Shown here: positions 8,758 through 17,160 of the stretch, piece after piece
Numbering within the stretch: position 1 is the first letter of the stretch
How the letters are laid out: each line of letters opens with the position of its first letter
Origin: Terrimicrobium sacchariphilum
GTDB lineage: Bacteria > Verrucomicrobiota > Verrucomicrobiia > Chthoniobacterales > Terrimicrobiaceae
Direction of reading: 5' to 3'
Length of the DNA stretch: 64,000 nt
NCBI RefSeq assembly: GCF_001613545.1
Contig: NZ_BDCO01000002.1
Coordinates: 1,240,001-1,304,000 of the forward strand
Translations under genes and position numbers: made by a program
Notes under the pieces: generated by a model
Told to the model about the DNA's origin: nothing
Databases searched by the model: none
Seen by the model: only the letters and a program-made list of their open reading frames with translations

Positions 8758-9588
8758 TTATCGGAGGAAGGCCGCGGCGTCGCTCGCGGTTGCCCCATCG
8801 TGAACGATGGCCATGAGCGCCTTCGTCATGCCTGCGGGGTTGGGGTGTTGGATGACATTGCGGCCATAGACGATTCCCGCCACGCCTTGCCCGATGAGAT
8901 CTTCCGTGCGCTGGAGTATCTCCGCATCCGCCGCCCGCCCACCGCCGCGCACGAGCACGGGGATGCGGCCCGAGATCTCGACGACCTTGTGGTACACCGA
9001 GACGTCGTCGGTGGGGTCGGCTTTGATGATGTCGGCGCCCAGTTCGACAGCCTGGCGGACGAGAGGGAGGATTTTCTCCGGATCGCCGTCGACCATGTAG
9101 CCGCCTGCCTTTTCATTGGGCTGGAAGACCAGGGGTTCGATCATGAGCGGCATGCCGTAGCGATCGCAGTCCGGCTTGATCTTCAGGATGTTCTGAATGC
9201 ACTGATCCGTCACCTCCGGCTGGTTTGGTATGCGAAACAGATTCACCACCACGCAGGTGGCATCGAGGCGCAATGCCTGCTCAACGGGGTTTTCGATCAT
9301 CCGGCTGAACAGATGGGTGGGGAGTTCCTTGCCGTACACATTGGCCACGTCGGTGCGAAGCACGAGCGAAGGCTTTTGTCGGCCCGGGATGGATTGCAGG
9401 ACCGGAGCCTGGCCCACTGTGAGCTGGATCGCATCGGGCGCGGCTGCGACCAGAGTTTCCACGGCTTTCCCGATGTCCTCGATCCCGGAGAGAAAGGCAT
9501 GCTCGTTGAAGAATCCATGATCGATGGCGACATCGAAGCAGCGTTGGGATTTCGCGTTGAAAAGTCTGTGGAGTCGGAATGTTTTCAT
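8758..9588 (-). CDS. Class I fructose-bisphosphate aldolase (DhnA/FbaB type)
   Basis: A 276-aa DeoC/LacD-fold aldolase. VAIDHGFF at the N-terminus, the Schiff-base lysine in ELGADIIKADPT (K189), and the phosphate loop VLVRGGGRAAD (214-217) plus GIVYGRNVIQHP follow the archaeal-type DhnA pattern. It cleaves a ketose-phosphate to dihydroxyacetone phosphate and an aldehyde, which suits the downstream PfkB kinase. First gene of the minus-strand operon; a promoter with an embedded palindrome lies just upstream (9605-9634). Confidence 0.85.
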   Translation of the reverse strand: MKTFRLHRLFNAKSQRCFDVAIDHGFFNEHAFLSGIEDIGKAVETLVAAAPDAIQLTVGQAPVLQSIPGRQKPSLVLRTDVANVYGKELPTHLFSRMIENPVEQALRLDATCVVVNLFRIPNQPEVTDQCIQNILKIKPDCDRYGMPLMIEPLVFQPNEKAGGYMVDGDPEKILPLVRQAVELGADIIKADPTDDVSVYHKVVEISGRIPVLVRGGGRAADAEILQRTEDLIGQGVAGIVYGRNVIQHPNPAGMTKALMAIVHDGATASDAAAFLR

Positions 9589-9604
9589 GTGAGCGATTGT
9601 GATT

Positions 9605-9634
9605 GATAAAGATCGAAATGATCATTTCTGTCAA
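9605..9634 (-). promoter_or_regulatory. Promoter with palindromic operator for the sugar-phosphate operon
   Basis: On the minus strand TTGACA (9629-9634) is directly followed by the perfect 14-bp palindrome GAAATGATCATTTC (9615-9628), and then a weak -10 (TTTATC, 9605-9610). A repressor bound here would block the -35 to -10 spacer. The DeoR regulator at 4162-4917 is the likeliest candidate. The palindrome is seen directly; promoter and repressor assignment is inference. Confidence 0.45.
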
Positions 9635-9690
9635 GAGTTCCGATGTCGGGCGATGATGCGGAAATGAAGCTCCGGCTGGAGGAGGGGTGC

Positions 9691-9987
9691 CTAAGCCTGG
9701 CCGTAATAGGCGCCAGCGCCGTGCTTGCGGAAAAAATGTCTGTCCAGCAAGGGCTGGGACACGGAAGACGCCGCCTGGTTGAGGTGGAGGGTTTTCATTG
9801 CCATCTCAGCGACGATCTCGAGGGCAAAAGCGGTCTCCCCGGCCTTTTCTCCGCGGTGGAGCATGCCATCGGCCTCGGCTGCAGGCGTCCGGCGCTGGTT
9901 CTGGATGAGGTAATGGATCGCCTCGTGGAGGGGCGTTTCACCGCGGGATTCCTTCTTGCGCAGCAGGTCCTGCCGCTCAGTGCACAA
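9691..9987 (-). CDS. Small protein or C-terminal gene remnant, unknown
   Basis: A minus-strand stretch ending at TAG 9691-9693 has the GC-rich third positions of its neighbours from about 9987 onward and reads as a plausible soluble protein of about 98 aa (LHEAIHYLIQNQRRTP, LHLNQAASSVSQPLLDRH, ending KHGAGAYYGQA). The frame is open upstream to 10269, but the upstream part loses coding character. Candidate starts are TTG 9987 or ATG 10029. It may be a small gene or the 3-prime end of a decayed larger one. I do not recognise the family. Confidence 0.35.
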   Translation of the reverse strand: MCTERQDLLRKKESRGETPLHEAIHYLIQNQRRTPAAEADGMLHRGEKAGETAFALEIVAEMAMKTLHLNQAASSVSQPLLDRHFFRKHGAGAYYGQA

Positions 9988-10114
9988 TAACGAATGCGGA
10001 GTGCCCCCTTTCCCTCGTGCGACCCTCATCGGAAGCACCTGGATGGCGGGAGATACAGTGCGCCAAAGCGCTGTTGCGAGAAATTGACCCGGCCATACGC
10101 CTCCCACGGGGAAA

Positions 10115-13012
10115 TCATGGCTCGGCTGTGCCGGATAGAGTGAGCGTATCGATGTTGATGCCCGCGGAGGGATGCGAGAAGGTGATTGTGTGCTTTCCCG
10201 CTGAAAGCGGGATGACGATCTCGCTTCCGTCGGCATTCCGAATTGGTTCATCTCGCCATTGGAAGGCATTCAGGGTCCAGTATTTCTCCGATCCCCATCC
10301 TGCCGGACCGGGGACGAAGCTCTTTAGCGCCGCCTCGGATGGGATCGCCTCATCGACCAGCACGGAAAAAGTGACTTGAGGTTGCCCCACGGCATAGCGG
10401 GCGGAAAGCCGGTACAATCCATCCTGCGGGACTGCGACAGACCAGGTGACGGAATGGGCAGGCGATTGCGCTCCGAAGTTTGCCAGTACCTTTCCGCCGG
10501 AGGCCTCGCTCCGGGCGATGGCCGAGGCATTACCCTTGTCCTGTCGGGCCATGGCCTCAGCTTCCCACGTTACGGCGACTGCTCGGGGGATCGGCGCCTG
10601 TGGGGAGGGAGTGGCGATCTTGAAGGGAACGGGCGCGGGTGTACCGGGAAACATCTCGGCCACCCAGCGTTTCAAAGCTGTCAGGTTACCTGCTTCATGG
10701 AGAAGGTAATACCTTCCTGGAGGCAGAGAGATATTTGGTGACGATGGCTGCGCCTGCCCTGCGTCGTCGAATAGCGCCAGCGCCCCGACCGGGGCGATAC
10801 GTCCCTGAAAGGCGGAGCCGAGAGTGATGATGGACCCGCCGGGGCCGCTCTCCCACGCCATGTCCACGGGATCGGCGGCCTCCATGGTTGCGTCGGGTAA
10901 GGAAACCTTTCGCGCTTTGACTGCGATGAACGACGTGATCGTCCCGCCTCTCCTTCGAGTCAACCATAGCTCGGCTTCGGCTTCGGCATTCGGCGGATTG
11001 GGAGAGGCCGCGTCATTGGCGATCCATGCGGTGTCCTCCCAATCTGGCGAGGTAATCCGGATCTGCCGCCACCCGTCTTTGTCCGTGACCGCTGTCTGGA
11101 GTGGAGATGCCGGCCGGGCGCGAAAAACCGGCTGGAGAAGCGTGGTCAGCCGGACGTCTGTGCCCACGGCTTTCGAGGAGGCAGTTTTCATCCACCAGTC
11201 TTCGACATCGATATTGGGCACGGTCGCGGCGCGTGGTTCGAAAGGTGTGGCGCCGGGGTCCAGCCGTGTGACCATCAGGTCGCCAGCAGTGCCAGGAACG
11301 ACGAGCCGGGTGGCATCCGTGGTGGCATCCGGCGGTACTTGGGCGAGCCACTCCACGGTGGCGGGTTGTTCGGTTCTCACCTGGTCGAGCACGAGCGCGT
11401 AATCGCCTCGGCGATGGAGGATGCGACGGCGCACGTCGGTCACTTCGAGGTAGGCATCGGTGAGGTTTTCCTCGGCGACCAATTGAGATGGACTGCTGAT
11501 GTAGCGGTCGATGCGGCCCCGGGCGGCGATATCGGACCGCTGATTCCTGCCATTGATCAGCAGGGTGGAGTGAGATTCCGTGACGTTGGAAAAGAATGTC
11601 CAGCGTCGCCCCTCCTTGTCGAAGAAGCCGGGCTTACCATAGATGTCGACTCCGTAGCCCGGAGCCATGAGAAGCCATTCGCCTCCGAAGTTAAACGAGA
11701 GAGAACCCGCGTCGGTCTTGGTATGGTGGTTCTGGTTGTAACCGGATTTGAAGCTCACCAGATAGTCGCCATCGCCCCAGCCGCTGCGGGAGGTGAGCAC
11801 GTCCCAGTCCGGCGCATGGTAGTCCAGCTCGCGCGGAGCGACGGGCATGACGTCGGGATCGTACCACAGCAATGACCACGCCATCGCATCAGCCGCGCCC
11901 TGTGGGGCAAAGGGCAGCGCATCGGCCAGGTATTGACCTGTCCCATCCTTGTATTGGGAGGCGAGACGATAAAGCACCGGCTGGGGGCCGGAGGCATCCG
12001 CGCCGCGCGAGTCGCCCCAGAGCAGGGTGCCTGCCATGCCCGGCAGAGTGACGCCGACGCGAAACGCGATCGAGTTGCGGAGCATGGGCAGCGCGTACAT
12101 CTCCTCCGCTCCGGTCACGGCCCTGGTTCCCTCAATGTACTGGAGGATAAAGGAACGGCCGTATCCCCAGTACGGCACGCCTTCAAAAATGCTCCCATCC
12201 GGGTACATCGCCCGGCCGACTCGCTGAAAGTTCAGCGCGGCGGCGGCGATCCATTCGCTCGCCTCGGGGATCTCGCCGAGAAAGGCGACGCCCGAGAGGC
12301 CGAGAGCCGCCATGCAGATGTGGTTGTGGTTTTGCGTATACCAGCCAGCCCAGAAGATTCCGCCGTAGAACCCCTTGAGCATCGCTCCCATGCGCTGGCT
12401 GATTGTGGCGCGAATCTGCTCCTTTTCCGCATCGGTAAACAAATCCCGGTGCCAGTCGTATGCCATCGCGATGCCGCGAGCCATATGCGCGGCAGCCAGG
12501 TCCATGTTCACGAGTTCACCCTCCTTGCCTTCACGGCCCCAGGTGTCGAAAGCACATCCAGCCAGCACCATTTCGTGCAGTCGCTGCGTGTAGCGTTCCT
12601 CCGGCCAGATGGAGGCGGCCACACAGAGTGAGACCAGGGAATCACCGTAAGTGCGCTGCCATCCCTCGGCGGCATTCTTGCGAGGAGCGGGAGGCGTGTA
12701 GGCGGGAAATGGATTGTCGATGATGCGGTCGGCGGTGGATTTCAGCCGCGTACGCCACTCCGCTCCCATGCCGGTCAGCGACTGAATGCGGGCAAGCTCC
12801 CGCTGCCACCCCGCCGGATCGTAAAACAAACGACGTACTCCCGGGGAAACCTTTGCGAGCCAGGCGGCAGAGTTCGCATCACGGTAGGCCAGCACCTCCT
12901 TGCGCGGAACCTTGGGCATCGCGGCTTCCTCGGCGGGAGACAGGGCGCGGAGGGACTGCGCTGAGCAGAGCAGCATCGACACAAATAAAAAAAGGGGGAG
13001 GACGCGGTTCAT
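10115..13012 (-). CDS. Secreted heparinase II/III-like polysaccharide lyase
   Basis: About 965 aa with an N-terminal signal peptide (MNRVLPLFLFVSMLLCSAQS). The middle has an alpha/alpha-toroid with QNHNHICMAALGLSG and FEGVPYWGYGRSFIL. It is followed by the heparinase II/III beta-sandwich with NQNHHTKTDAGSLSFNFGG, whose His/Tyr-rich region is typical for this lyase clan. The C-terminus (from about 830) looks like an added carbohydrate-binding beta domain. Such enzymes cleave uronic-acid polysaccharides by beta-elimination. The frame continues upstream to 14233 only as a shadow of the divergent lacI-type gene; ATG 13012, preceded by ATGAGG, gives the signal peptide. The polysaccharide substrate is unknown. 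Confidence 0.8.
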   Translation of the reverse strand: MNRVLPLFLFVSMLLCSAQSLRALSPAEEAAMPKVPRKEVLAYRDANSAAWLAKVSPGVRRLFYDPAGWQRELARIQSLTGMGAEWRTRLKSTADRIIDNPFPAYTPPAPRKNAAEGWQRTYGDSLVSLCVAASIWPEERYTQRLHEMVLAGCAFDTWGREGKEGELVNMDLAAAHMARGIAMAYDWHRDLFTDAEKEQIRATISQRMGAMLKGFYGGIFWAGWYTQNHNHICMAALGLSGVAFLGEIPEASEWIAAAALNFQRVGRAMYPDGSIFEGVPYWGYGRSFILQYIEGTRAVTGAEEMYALPMLRNSIAFRVGVTLPGMAGTLLWGDSRGADASGPQPVLYRLASQYKDGTGQYLADALPFAPQGAADAMAWSLLWYDPDVMPVAPRELDYHAPDWDVLTSRSGWGDGDYLVSFKSGYNQNHHTKTDAGSLSFNFGGEWLLMAPGYGVDIYGKPGFFDKEGRRWTFFSNVTESHSTLLINGRNQRSDIAARGRIDRYISSPSQLVAEENLTDAYLEVTDVRRRILHRRGDYALVLDQVRTEQPATVEWLAQVPPDATTDATRLVVPGTAGDLMVTRLDPGATPFEPRAATVPNIDVEDWWMKTASSKAVGTDVRLTTLLQPVFRARPASPLQTAVTDKDGWRQIRITSPDWEDTAWIANDAASPNPPNAEAEAELWLTRRRGGTITSFIAVKARKVSLPDATMEAADPVDMAWESGPGGSIITLGSAFQGRIAPVGALALFDDAGQAQPSSPNISLPPGRYYLLHEAGNLTALKRWVAEMFPGTPAPVPFKIATPSPQAPIPRAVAVTWEAEAMARQDKGNASAIARSEASGGKVLANFGAQSPAHSVTWSVAVPQDGLYRLSARYAVGQPQVTFSVLVDEAIPSEAALKSFVPGPAGWGSEKYWTLNAFQWRDEPIRNADGSEIVIPLSAGKHTITFSHPSAGINIDTLTLSGTAEP

Positions 13013-13065
13013 GGAATGCCTCATCTTCCTGGCCCTGGCCGGCCTTCGCAAGGGGCCGACCGATG

Positions 13066-13117
13066 ACACAGGTAAGTGAAGGCTGGGTCTGCCCGTCGAT
13101 GGTCCGCTTTCCTGTGT
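13066..13117. promoter_or_regulatory. Inverted motif pair ACACAGG / CCTGTGT between divergent genes
   Basis: ACACAGGT (13066-13073) and CCTGTGT (13111-13117), both followed by GTAAGTGAA or a similar sequence, form an inverted pair between the heparinase-like gene (-) and the LacI-type regulator (+). A similar pair occurs at 15244-15291. Likely operator or promoter elements; assignment inferred. Confidence 0.35.
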
Positions 13118-13120
13118 AAG

Positions 13121-13136
13121 TGAAATGCGCTTTTCA
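13121..13136. promoter_or_regulatory. LacI-type operator candidate
   Basis: TGAAATGCGCTTTTCA is a 16-bp palindrome with one mismatched pair and a GCGC centre, the general form of LacI-family operators. It lies between the divergent heparinase-like and lacI-type genes, so autoregulation by the product of 13211-14287 is plausible but untested. Confidence 0.4.
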
Positions 13137-13210
13137 TCATGAGCCCGGCTGCTAGTCTGGTGGGGTTCCCGTGATCCGGTATCGATCGGATTATCTACGG
13201 AAATCTCCCC

Positions 13211-14287
13211 ATGGAAAGACGAGTTACCCAATCCGATGTGGCGCGACGAGCCGGGGTCACGCGCCCGGCGGTGACCATGGCGTTGCGGGGCCACCCCAGC
13301 ATACCGCTTGCGACGCAGGAGCGCATCCGCCGCATCGCCGAGGAGATGGGTTATGTACCCGACCCGATGCTTTCGGCCCTGGCCTCCTACCGGAGCACTC
13401 TGCGCCCGGCCTCCTACCATGGCACGCTGGCTTGGCTGGGAAATAATCTGCCGCCCTTTGACTGGCGGGAGGTCACCATGTTCCGGTCGTACTATGACGG
13501 CGCGGTGCGGCGGGCGGCCTCGTACGGCTACAATGTCGAGATCTTCGACTTTCAGGCAAAAGGATCGACGCCGGAAAAAATCGCCAAGGCCTTCCGCTTT
13601 CGCAATATCTCCGGCGTCCTGCTCTCCCCACAGCCCGGGCCGAGTTGGGAGCTCAGTTTCCCCTGGGAGCATTTTTCCTTTGTCACATTCGGGTACTCGC
13701 TGGTGCGCCCGGCGCTTCACACCGTGGCCCCCACTCAGTTCCGCGCCATGATGATGACCATGCGGAAACTTTACGAAAAGGGCTACCGCCGTATTGGCTT
13801 CGGATGTTCCTTTCTGGTCGATGAACGCACCGATCACCACCTCCTCGGCGGCTATCTGGTTGAAAAGGCGCTCTTTGAGAGGAAGCTCACGATGCCTCTT
13901 TTCGATGAGGAAAAAGCCGACGCGCCACTCTTTCGGAAATGGTTTCTCAAGCACCGCCCCGATGCCATCGTAACCGGAAATCCACGGCTGCTCCAGGTCA
14001 TCGAGGATGCCGGGTTCCGCGTCCCGGAGGATGTCGGGCTGGCCTGCCCCACGCTGCCCGAGCCGGATATTGACTTCGCCGGGGTCTACGAGGACTCTTT
14101 TCACATGGGCGAGACCGCCGTAGATACTCTCGTCGGGATGATTCACCGAGGCGAACGCGGAATCCCCGAGCGGCCTCATTATGTCCATGTGCCTGGCCTG
14201 TGGCTGGAGGGACGGACTTTGCGAGATAGGCACGCTCCGGAAAAGAAAAACGCCGGAACCGCCAAACGGTCCCGGCGCTCATCGTAA
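13211..14287 (+). CDS. LacI-family transcriptional regulator
   Basis: A 358-aa repressor. The N-terminal LacI helix-turn-helix is QSDVARRAGVTRPAVTMAL (about residues 7-25), followed by the hinge region GYVPDPMLSALASYR. A periplasmic-binding-protein-like sensor domain with DAIVTGNPRLLQVIEDAGF and a conserved C-terminal ligand domain follows. It is divergent from the heparinase-like gene and probably controls the surrounding polysaccharide locus. Its last codons overlap the terminator hairpin at 14251-14277 that serves the converging PEP-CTERM gene. Confidence 0.92.
   Translation: MERRVTQSDVARRAGVTRPAVTMALRGHPSIPLATQERIRRIAEEMGYVPDPMLSALASYRSTLRPASYHGTLAWLGNNLPPFDWREVTMFRSYYDGAVRRAASYGYNVEIFDFQAKGSTPEKIAKAFRFRNISGVLLSPQPGPSWELSFPWEHFSFVTFGYSLVRPALHTVAPTQFRAMMMTMRKLYEKGYRRIGFGCSFLVDERTDHHLLGGYLVEKALFERKLTMPLFDEEKADAPLFRKWFLKHRPDAIVTGNPRLLQVIEDAGFRVPEDVGLACPTLPEPDIDFAGVYEDSFHMGETAVDTLVGMIHRGERGIPERPHYVHVPGLWLEGRTLRDRHAPEKKNAGTAKRSRRSS
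14241..14277 (-). terminator. Rho-independent terminator of the PEP-CTERM gene
   Basis: An 11-bp stem with one mismatch (CGCCGGAACCG / CGGTCCCGGCG, loop CCAAA, 14251-14277) is flanked by an A-rich run at 14241-14250. On the minus strand that run becomes a U-rich tail. It lies downstream of the gene 14316-15206 and inside the 3-prime end of the converging lacI-type coding region. Confidence 0.7.
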
Positions 14288-14315
14288 ACGCGCTCCCCTT
14301 TCGATCGCGAATGAT

Positions 14316-15206
14316 TTACCGCCCGAGCCTGCGGGCGCGGCGGAGATACCCGAGTACCCCCAGACCACCCAGACCGAGCAGGACCCCGGTTTGCGGCTCG
14401 GGAATCACCGAGGCATAGGTGTTGCCGAGGACAAAGTTGTCGAGGTTCATCGTGCCGCCATTGGCATTGACGGTGTAAGTCACCTGTGTCGCGATCCCGG
14501 TAACGAATTGGGATGTCGATACCGTCCATGTCGTGGGTTCGGTGAGCGGGACGGACGACGATGTGGGAATAAGGGAAAAGTAGAACTCATCCGCCTGGGT
14601 CGATGGATTGAGCACCATCTTGCCGATGGCCAAATATTGGGTGGCCGTCGCGAAGGTGGAACCCTCGGCCAGTACGGTGGTCGAGTCGATGCTGTTGCCT
14701 CCGGACGTCACGATGCGAATGCGGTTGGATGCGTTCATCCCAAAAGCCGCAATGCTCGTGCTTGTGGAGTCGCGGAATCGCGGGAAGAACATATCGCTGC
14801 TTACCGTGCCATCATTGAGTACCGAGATGAGGCTGCTGAAATAGTACGTCGTACTCGTGGCCGGATCGAAATCGATCGACGTTTGCAGATTGCGGGTATA
14901 GTCGATCTTCGCCGATCCCGCCGCCGTCAGGGCCACATAATTGGTCCCCGTCGAATAGGTGTAGTTCGTCGGTGTGGAAAATGTCCCCGCGAGATTGGTG
15001 TAGGTGCGACCGTTCGTCGTCACTCCCGACCAGCTGCCGCTCCATCCACTGCCTCCATTATTTGCCGCCGCGCTGGTGCCGGAGGTATAGTTGAAGAAAT
15101 CCTCGACCAGTACTGCGGCCCGGGTGGAGGTCATGCCCAGCAGGAGTCCTGCGGCGATGGAGAAGGTCAGGAGTAGGGGAGCTTTCTGTTCCATGGGGCG
15201 AAGCAT
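14316..15206 (-). CDS. PEP-CTERM sorting-domain protein
   Basis: A 296-aa exported protein with an N-terminal signal peptide (LLLTFSIAAGLLLGMTSTRA), a beta-rich Ser/Thr/Asn-rich body and a C-terminal PEP-CTERM signal: VIPEPQTG, a hydrophobic helix, then an RRARR basic tail. Such proteins are processed by exosortase and delivered to the envelope or extracellular matrix. A good ribosome site (GAGGAGGG, 5 nt before ATG 15206) supports the start. No enzymatic motif is visible; a glycan-binding or surface-display role is likely from context. Confidence 0.82.
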   Translation of the reverse strand: MLRPMEQKAPLLLTFSIAAGLLLGMTSTRAAVLVEDFFNYTSGTSAAANNGGSGWSGSWSGVTTNGRTYTNLAGTFSTPTNYTYSTGTNYVALTAAGSAKIDYTRNLQTSIDFDPATSTTYYFSSLISVLNDGTVSSDMFFPRFRDSTSTSIAAFGMNASNRIRIVTSGGNSIDSTTVLAEGSTFATATQYLAIGKMVLNPSTQADEFYFSLIPTSSSVPLTEPTTWTVSTSQFVTGIATQVTYTVNANGGTMNLDNFVLGNTYASVIPEPQTGVLLGLGGLGVLGYLRRARRLGR

Positions 15207-15243
15207 AGGAACCCTCCTCGATGGGCCAACCTGTTGCTCATTA

Positions 15244-15291
15244 ACTCAGGTAAGTAGTCGAGCCGCAGACGAGCGACGCGCTGACCTGTGT
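15244..15291. promoter_or_regulatory. Inverted motif pair between divergent genes
   Basis: ACTCAGGT (15244-15251) and ACCTGTGT (15284-15291) repeat the inverted-pair arrangement seen at 13066-13117. The second arm lies in GCTGACCTGTGTAAG (15280-15294), which recurs exactly at 19824-19838. Candidate operator for the locus regulator. Confidence 0.4.
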
Positions 15292-15345
15292 AAGGAGATT
15301 GCGAGTTGGGAATCATACCCAGGCCGGGTTCATTTCCCTTTAGCA

Positions 15346-16416
15346 ATGCACGACACCGCCCAGGCAACATGTGAACTCCCCGGCATAGCGGGAACCCTCT
15401 CGCAGGAGCGGGTGATGGTCTGCCTCGATGACAAGGAACGCGAGATGTTCGCCTCCGGCGGGTATTTTCAAAATCTGCCCGTCGAGGTGATTCACTACAC
15501 GACCGGCCAGTGCACGCCTGCCCAGTGGCGGAAGGTGCTCATGGAAGTGCAGCCGACGGTGCTGGTCACCTGCTGGCGTGCTTTGCCGCTGCCGGAGGAC
15601 TATGTGAATGATCCCGCCCTGCGGCTCCGCTACGTCTGCCACCTCGTGGGATCAGTCAAATCGTTGATACCCCGCAGGCTTCTGGAGCGTGGCGTCGCGG
15701 TCACCAACTGGGGCGGTATCGCCGCGGTGGCGGTGGCCGAGCATGCCCTGCTGCTCCTGCTCGCGGCTCTGCGGAGGAACCCCCGCTGGCGCGAGGGGCT
15801 GCAGGTGCCATTCCGCGAGCAGCCGCAGTACCGCATCGAGCTCCAGACACTCTCGCTCTCGGGCCGGGCCGTCGGTATTCACGGCTTCGGGATGATCGCA
15901 CGTCACCTCGTGAAGCTTCTCCAGCCGTTTGGAGTGCAGGTTTCCGCTTACTCGCACGGCGTGCCGGAGTCTTTCATGCGCAAGCACGGGGTGAGGCCCT
16001 GCGCCTCGCTGGAGGAGCTGTTTTCGGCGCACTCGGTGGTGGTGGAGTGCGAGGCCCTCACACCGTATACGGAGAACAGCGTGACGGCCGGCCTCCTGAA
16101 CCTGCTCCCGGATGACGCCGTCTTTGTCAATATCGCCCGGGGGCGACTGGTCGATGAGCAGGAGCTGGCGCGGTTGGCGCGGATCGGCCGCATTCGCATC
16201 GCGCTGGATGTCTATCGCGACGAGCCGCTCCCTCTGCCTCCTTCGGCAGAACTATTAGGCATAAAGGATGCCATTTTGTCCCCCCATATCGGAGGCCCCA
16301 CCAGCGACCTGTATCCAAAATGCACCGCGCTGGCCGAGGCCAACCTGACTCGGTTCTTTAACAACGAGCCACTGGAAGCAAAGATAACCCTCCAGGAATA
16401 CGATCGGGCCACCTGA
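15346..16416 (+). CDS. D-isomer-specific 2-hydroxyacid dehydrogenase
   Basis: A 356-aa NAD-dependent dehydrogenase of the phosphoglycerate-dehydrogenase-like family. It shows the nucleotide-binding GIHGFGMIARHL, the catalytic Arg/Glu segments (CEALTPYTENSV, NIARGRLVDEQEL) and the catalytic His in LSPHIGGPTSD. The start at ATG 15346 was chosen because upstream residues are the shadow of the PEP-CTERM gene. It probably handles a hydroxyacid or keto acid produced during sugar or uronate breakdown. First gene of the + strand block 15346-19818. Confidence 0.85.
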   Translation: MHDTAQATCELPGIAGTLSQERVMVCLDDKEREMFASGGYFQNLPVEVIHYTTGQCTPAQWRKVLMEVQPTVLVTCWRALPLPEDYVNDPALRLRYVCHLVGSVKSLIPRRLLERGVAVTNWGGIAAVAVAEHALLLLLAALRRNPRWREGLQVPFREQPQYRIELQTLSLSGRAVGIHGFGMIARHLVKLLQPFGVQVSAYSHGVPESFMRKHGVRPCASLEELFSAHSVVVECEALTPYTENSVTAGLLNLLPDDAVFVNIARGRLVDEQELARLARIGRIRIALDVYRDEPLPLPPSAELLGIKDAILSPHIGGPTSDLYPKCTALAEANLTRFFNNEPLEAKITLQEYDRAT

Positions 16417-16445
16417 TCTTCCTCCAACCGCAAACCACCCCCTCT

Positions 16446-17156
16446 ATGAGCTACAAAGCCGCCCTCGCCGCCTGTACCCTTCTTGCCACCACCGGAGTTT
16501 CGTCGCTCTCTGCCGCAGACACTGTTGTCATGCAGGAGGAGTTTACCTCCCCCTTGTCGCCCAAGCTATGGAAAGGCACTCCCGATGGCGTGAGCGTCGA
16601 CAATGGAGCGCTTCTTCTCAAGGTCCCCGCGGCGGATACCCCGCCCGAGCGCGCGGTTGGCACCGTCCTTACGGACACTGAGGGAAAACTCAACTTCCTT
16701 CGGCACCCGGTGGCTATCGAACTCGATGACCTTGATATCCAGGGGACCTCCGCCGATGAGAATGGCGTCTTCATGCTCTTCCTCTCGGAGGACAAAAACA
16801 CCTCCACCGCGAAATACGTCCTCCAGCTGCGCGTGGATCGCACTGGCAATTCCTACCTCTGGTTGTATTACCTCGCTACATCCGGCGAGCCGCAGAAGCG
16901 GGCGCAGATGGCGTTCCTGCCCGGGATGCAGTTTCCTTTGAAGAAGGTCGTTATCCAGGCCGACTCCAGGGCGGCAAAGCTCACCATCACCGATGCGGCT
17001 GGCACGCAGAGTGATTCCCGCGAGTGGAATGCCGAGGTCGATCCGTCAAAATGGGATGGAGCCGAGCTCTATCTCATGCTTCGCGCCGTGTCGAAGAAGG
17101 ATCCCGGATCGACCGATGTCTCCATCGGCGCTCTCAAGGCCGAAACCTCCAGGTAA
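16446..17156 (+). CDS. Secreted beta-sandwich protein, unknown
   Basis: A 236-aa protein with a signal peptide (AALAACTLLATTGVSSLSAAD) and a predicted beta-rich concanavalin-like fold (FTSPLSPKLWKG, VAIELDDLDIQG, KYVLQLRVDRTGN). No catalytic motif is recognised. Together with the esterase 4 nt downstream it probably forms part of a carbohydrate-handling unit, perhaps as a glycan-binding protein. Confidence 0.7.
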   Translation: MSYKAALAACTLLATTGVSSLSAADTVVMQEEFTSPLSPKLWKGTPDGVSVDNGALLLKVPAADTPPERAVGTVLTDTEGKLNFLRHPVAIELDDLDIQGTSADENGVFMLFLSEDKNTSTAKYVLQLRVDRTGNSYLWLYYLATSGEPQKRAQMAFLPGMQFPLKKVVIQADSRAAKLTITDAAGTQSDSREWNAEVDPSKWDGAELYLMLRAVSKKDPGSTDVSIGALKAETSR

Positions 17157-17160
17157 GCCC

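Noticed and set aside
10115-14233. 1372-aa continuous minus-strand frame
   Set aside because: Only 10115-13012 is the lyase gene; the first about 400 residues are antisense to the lacI-type gene.
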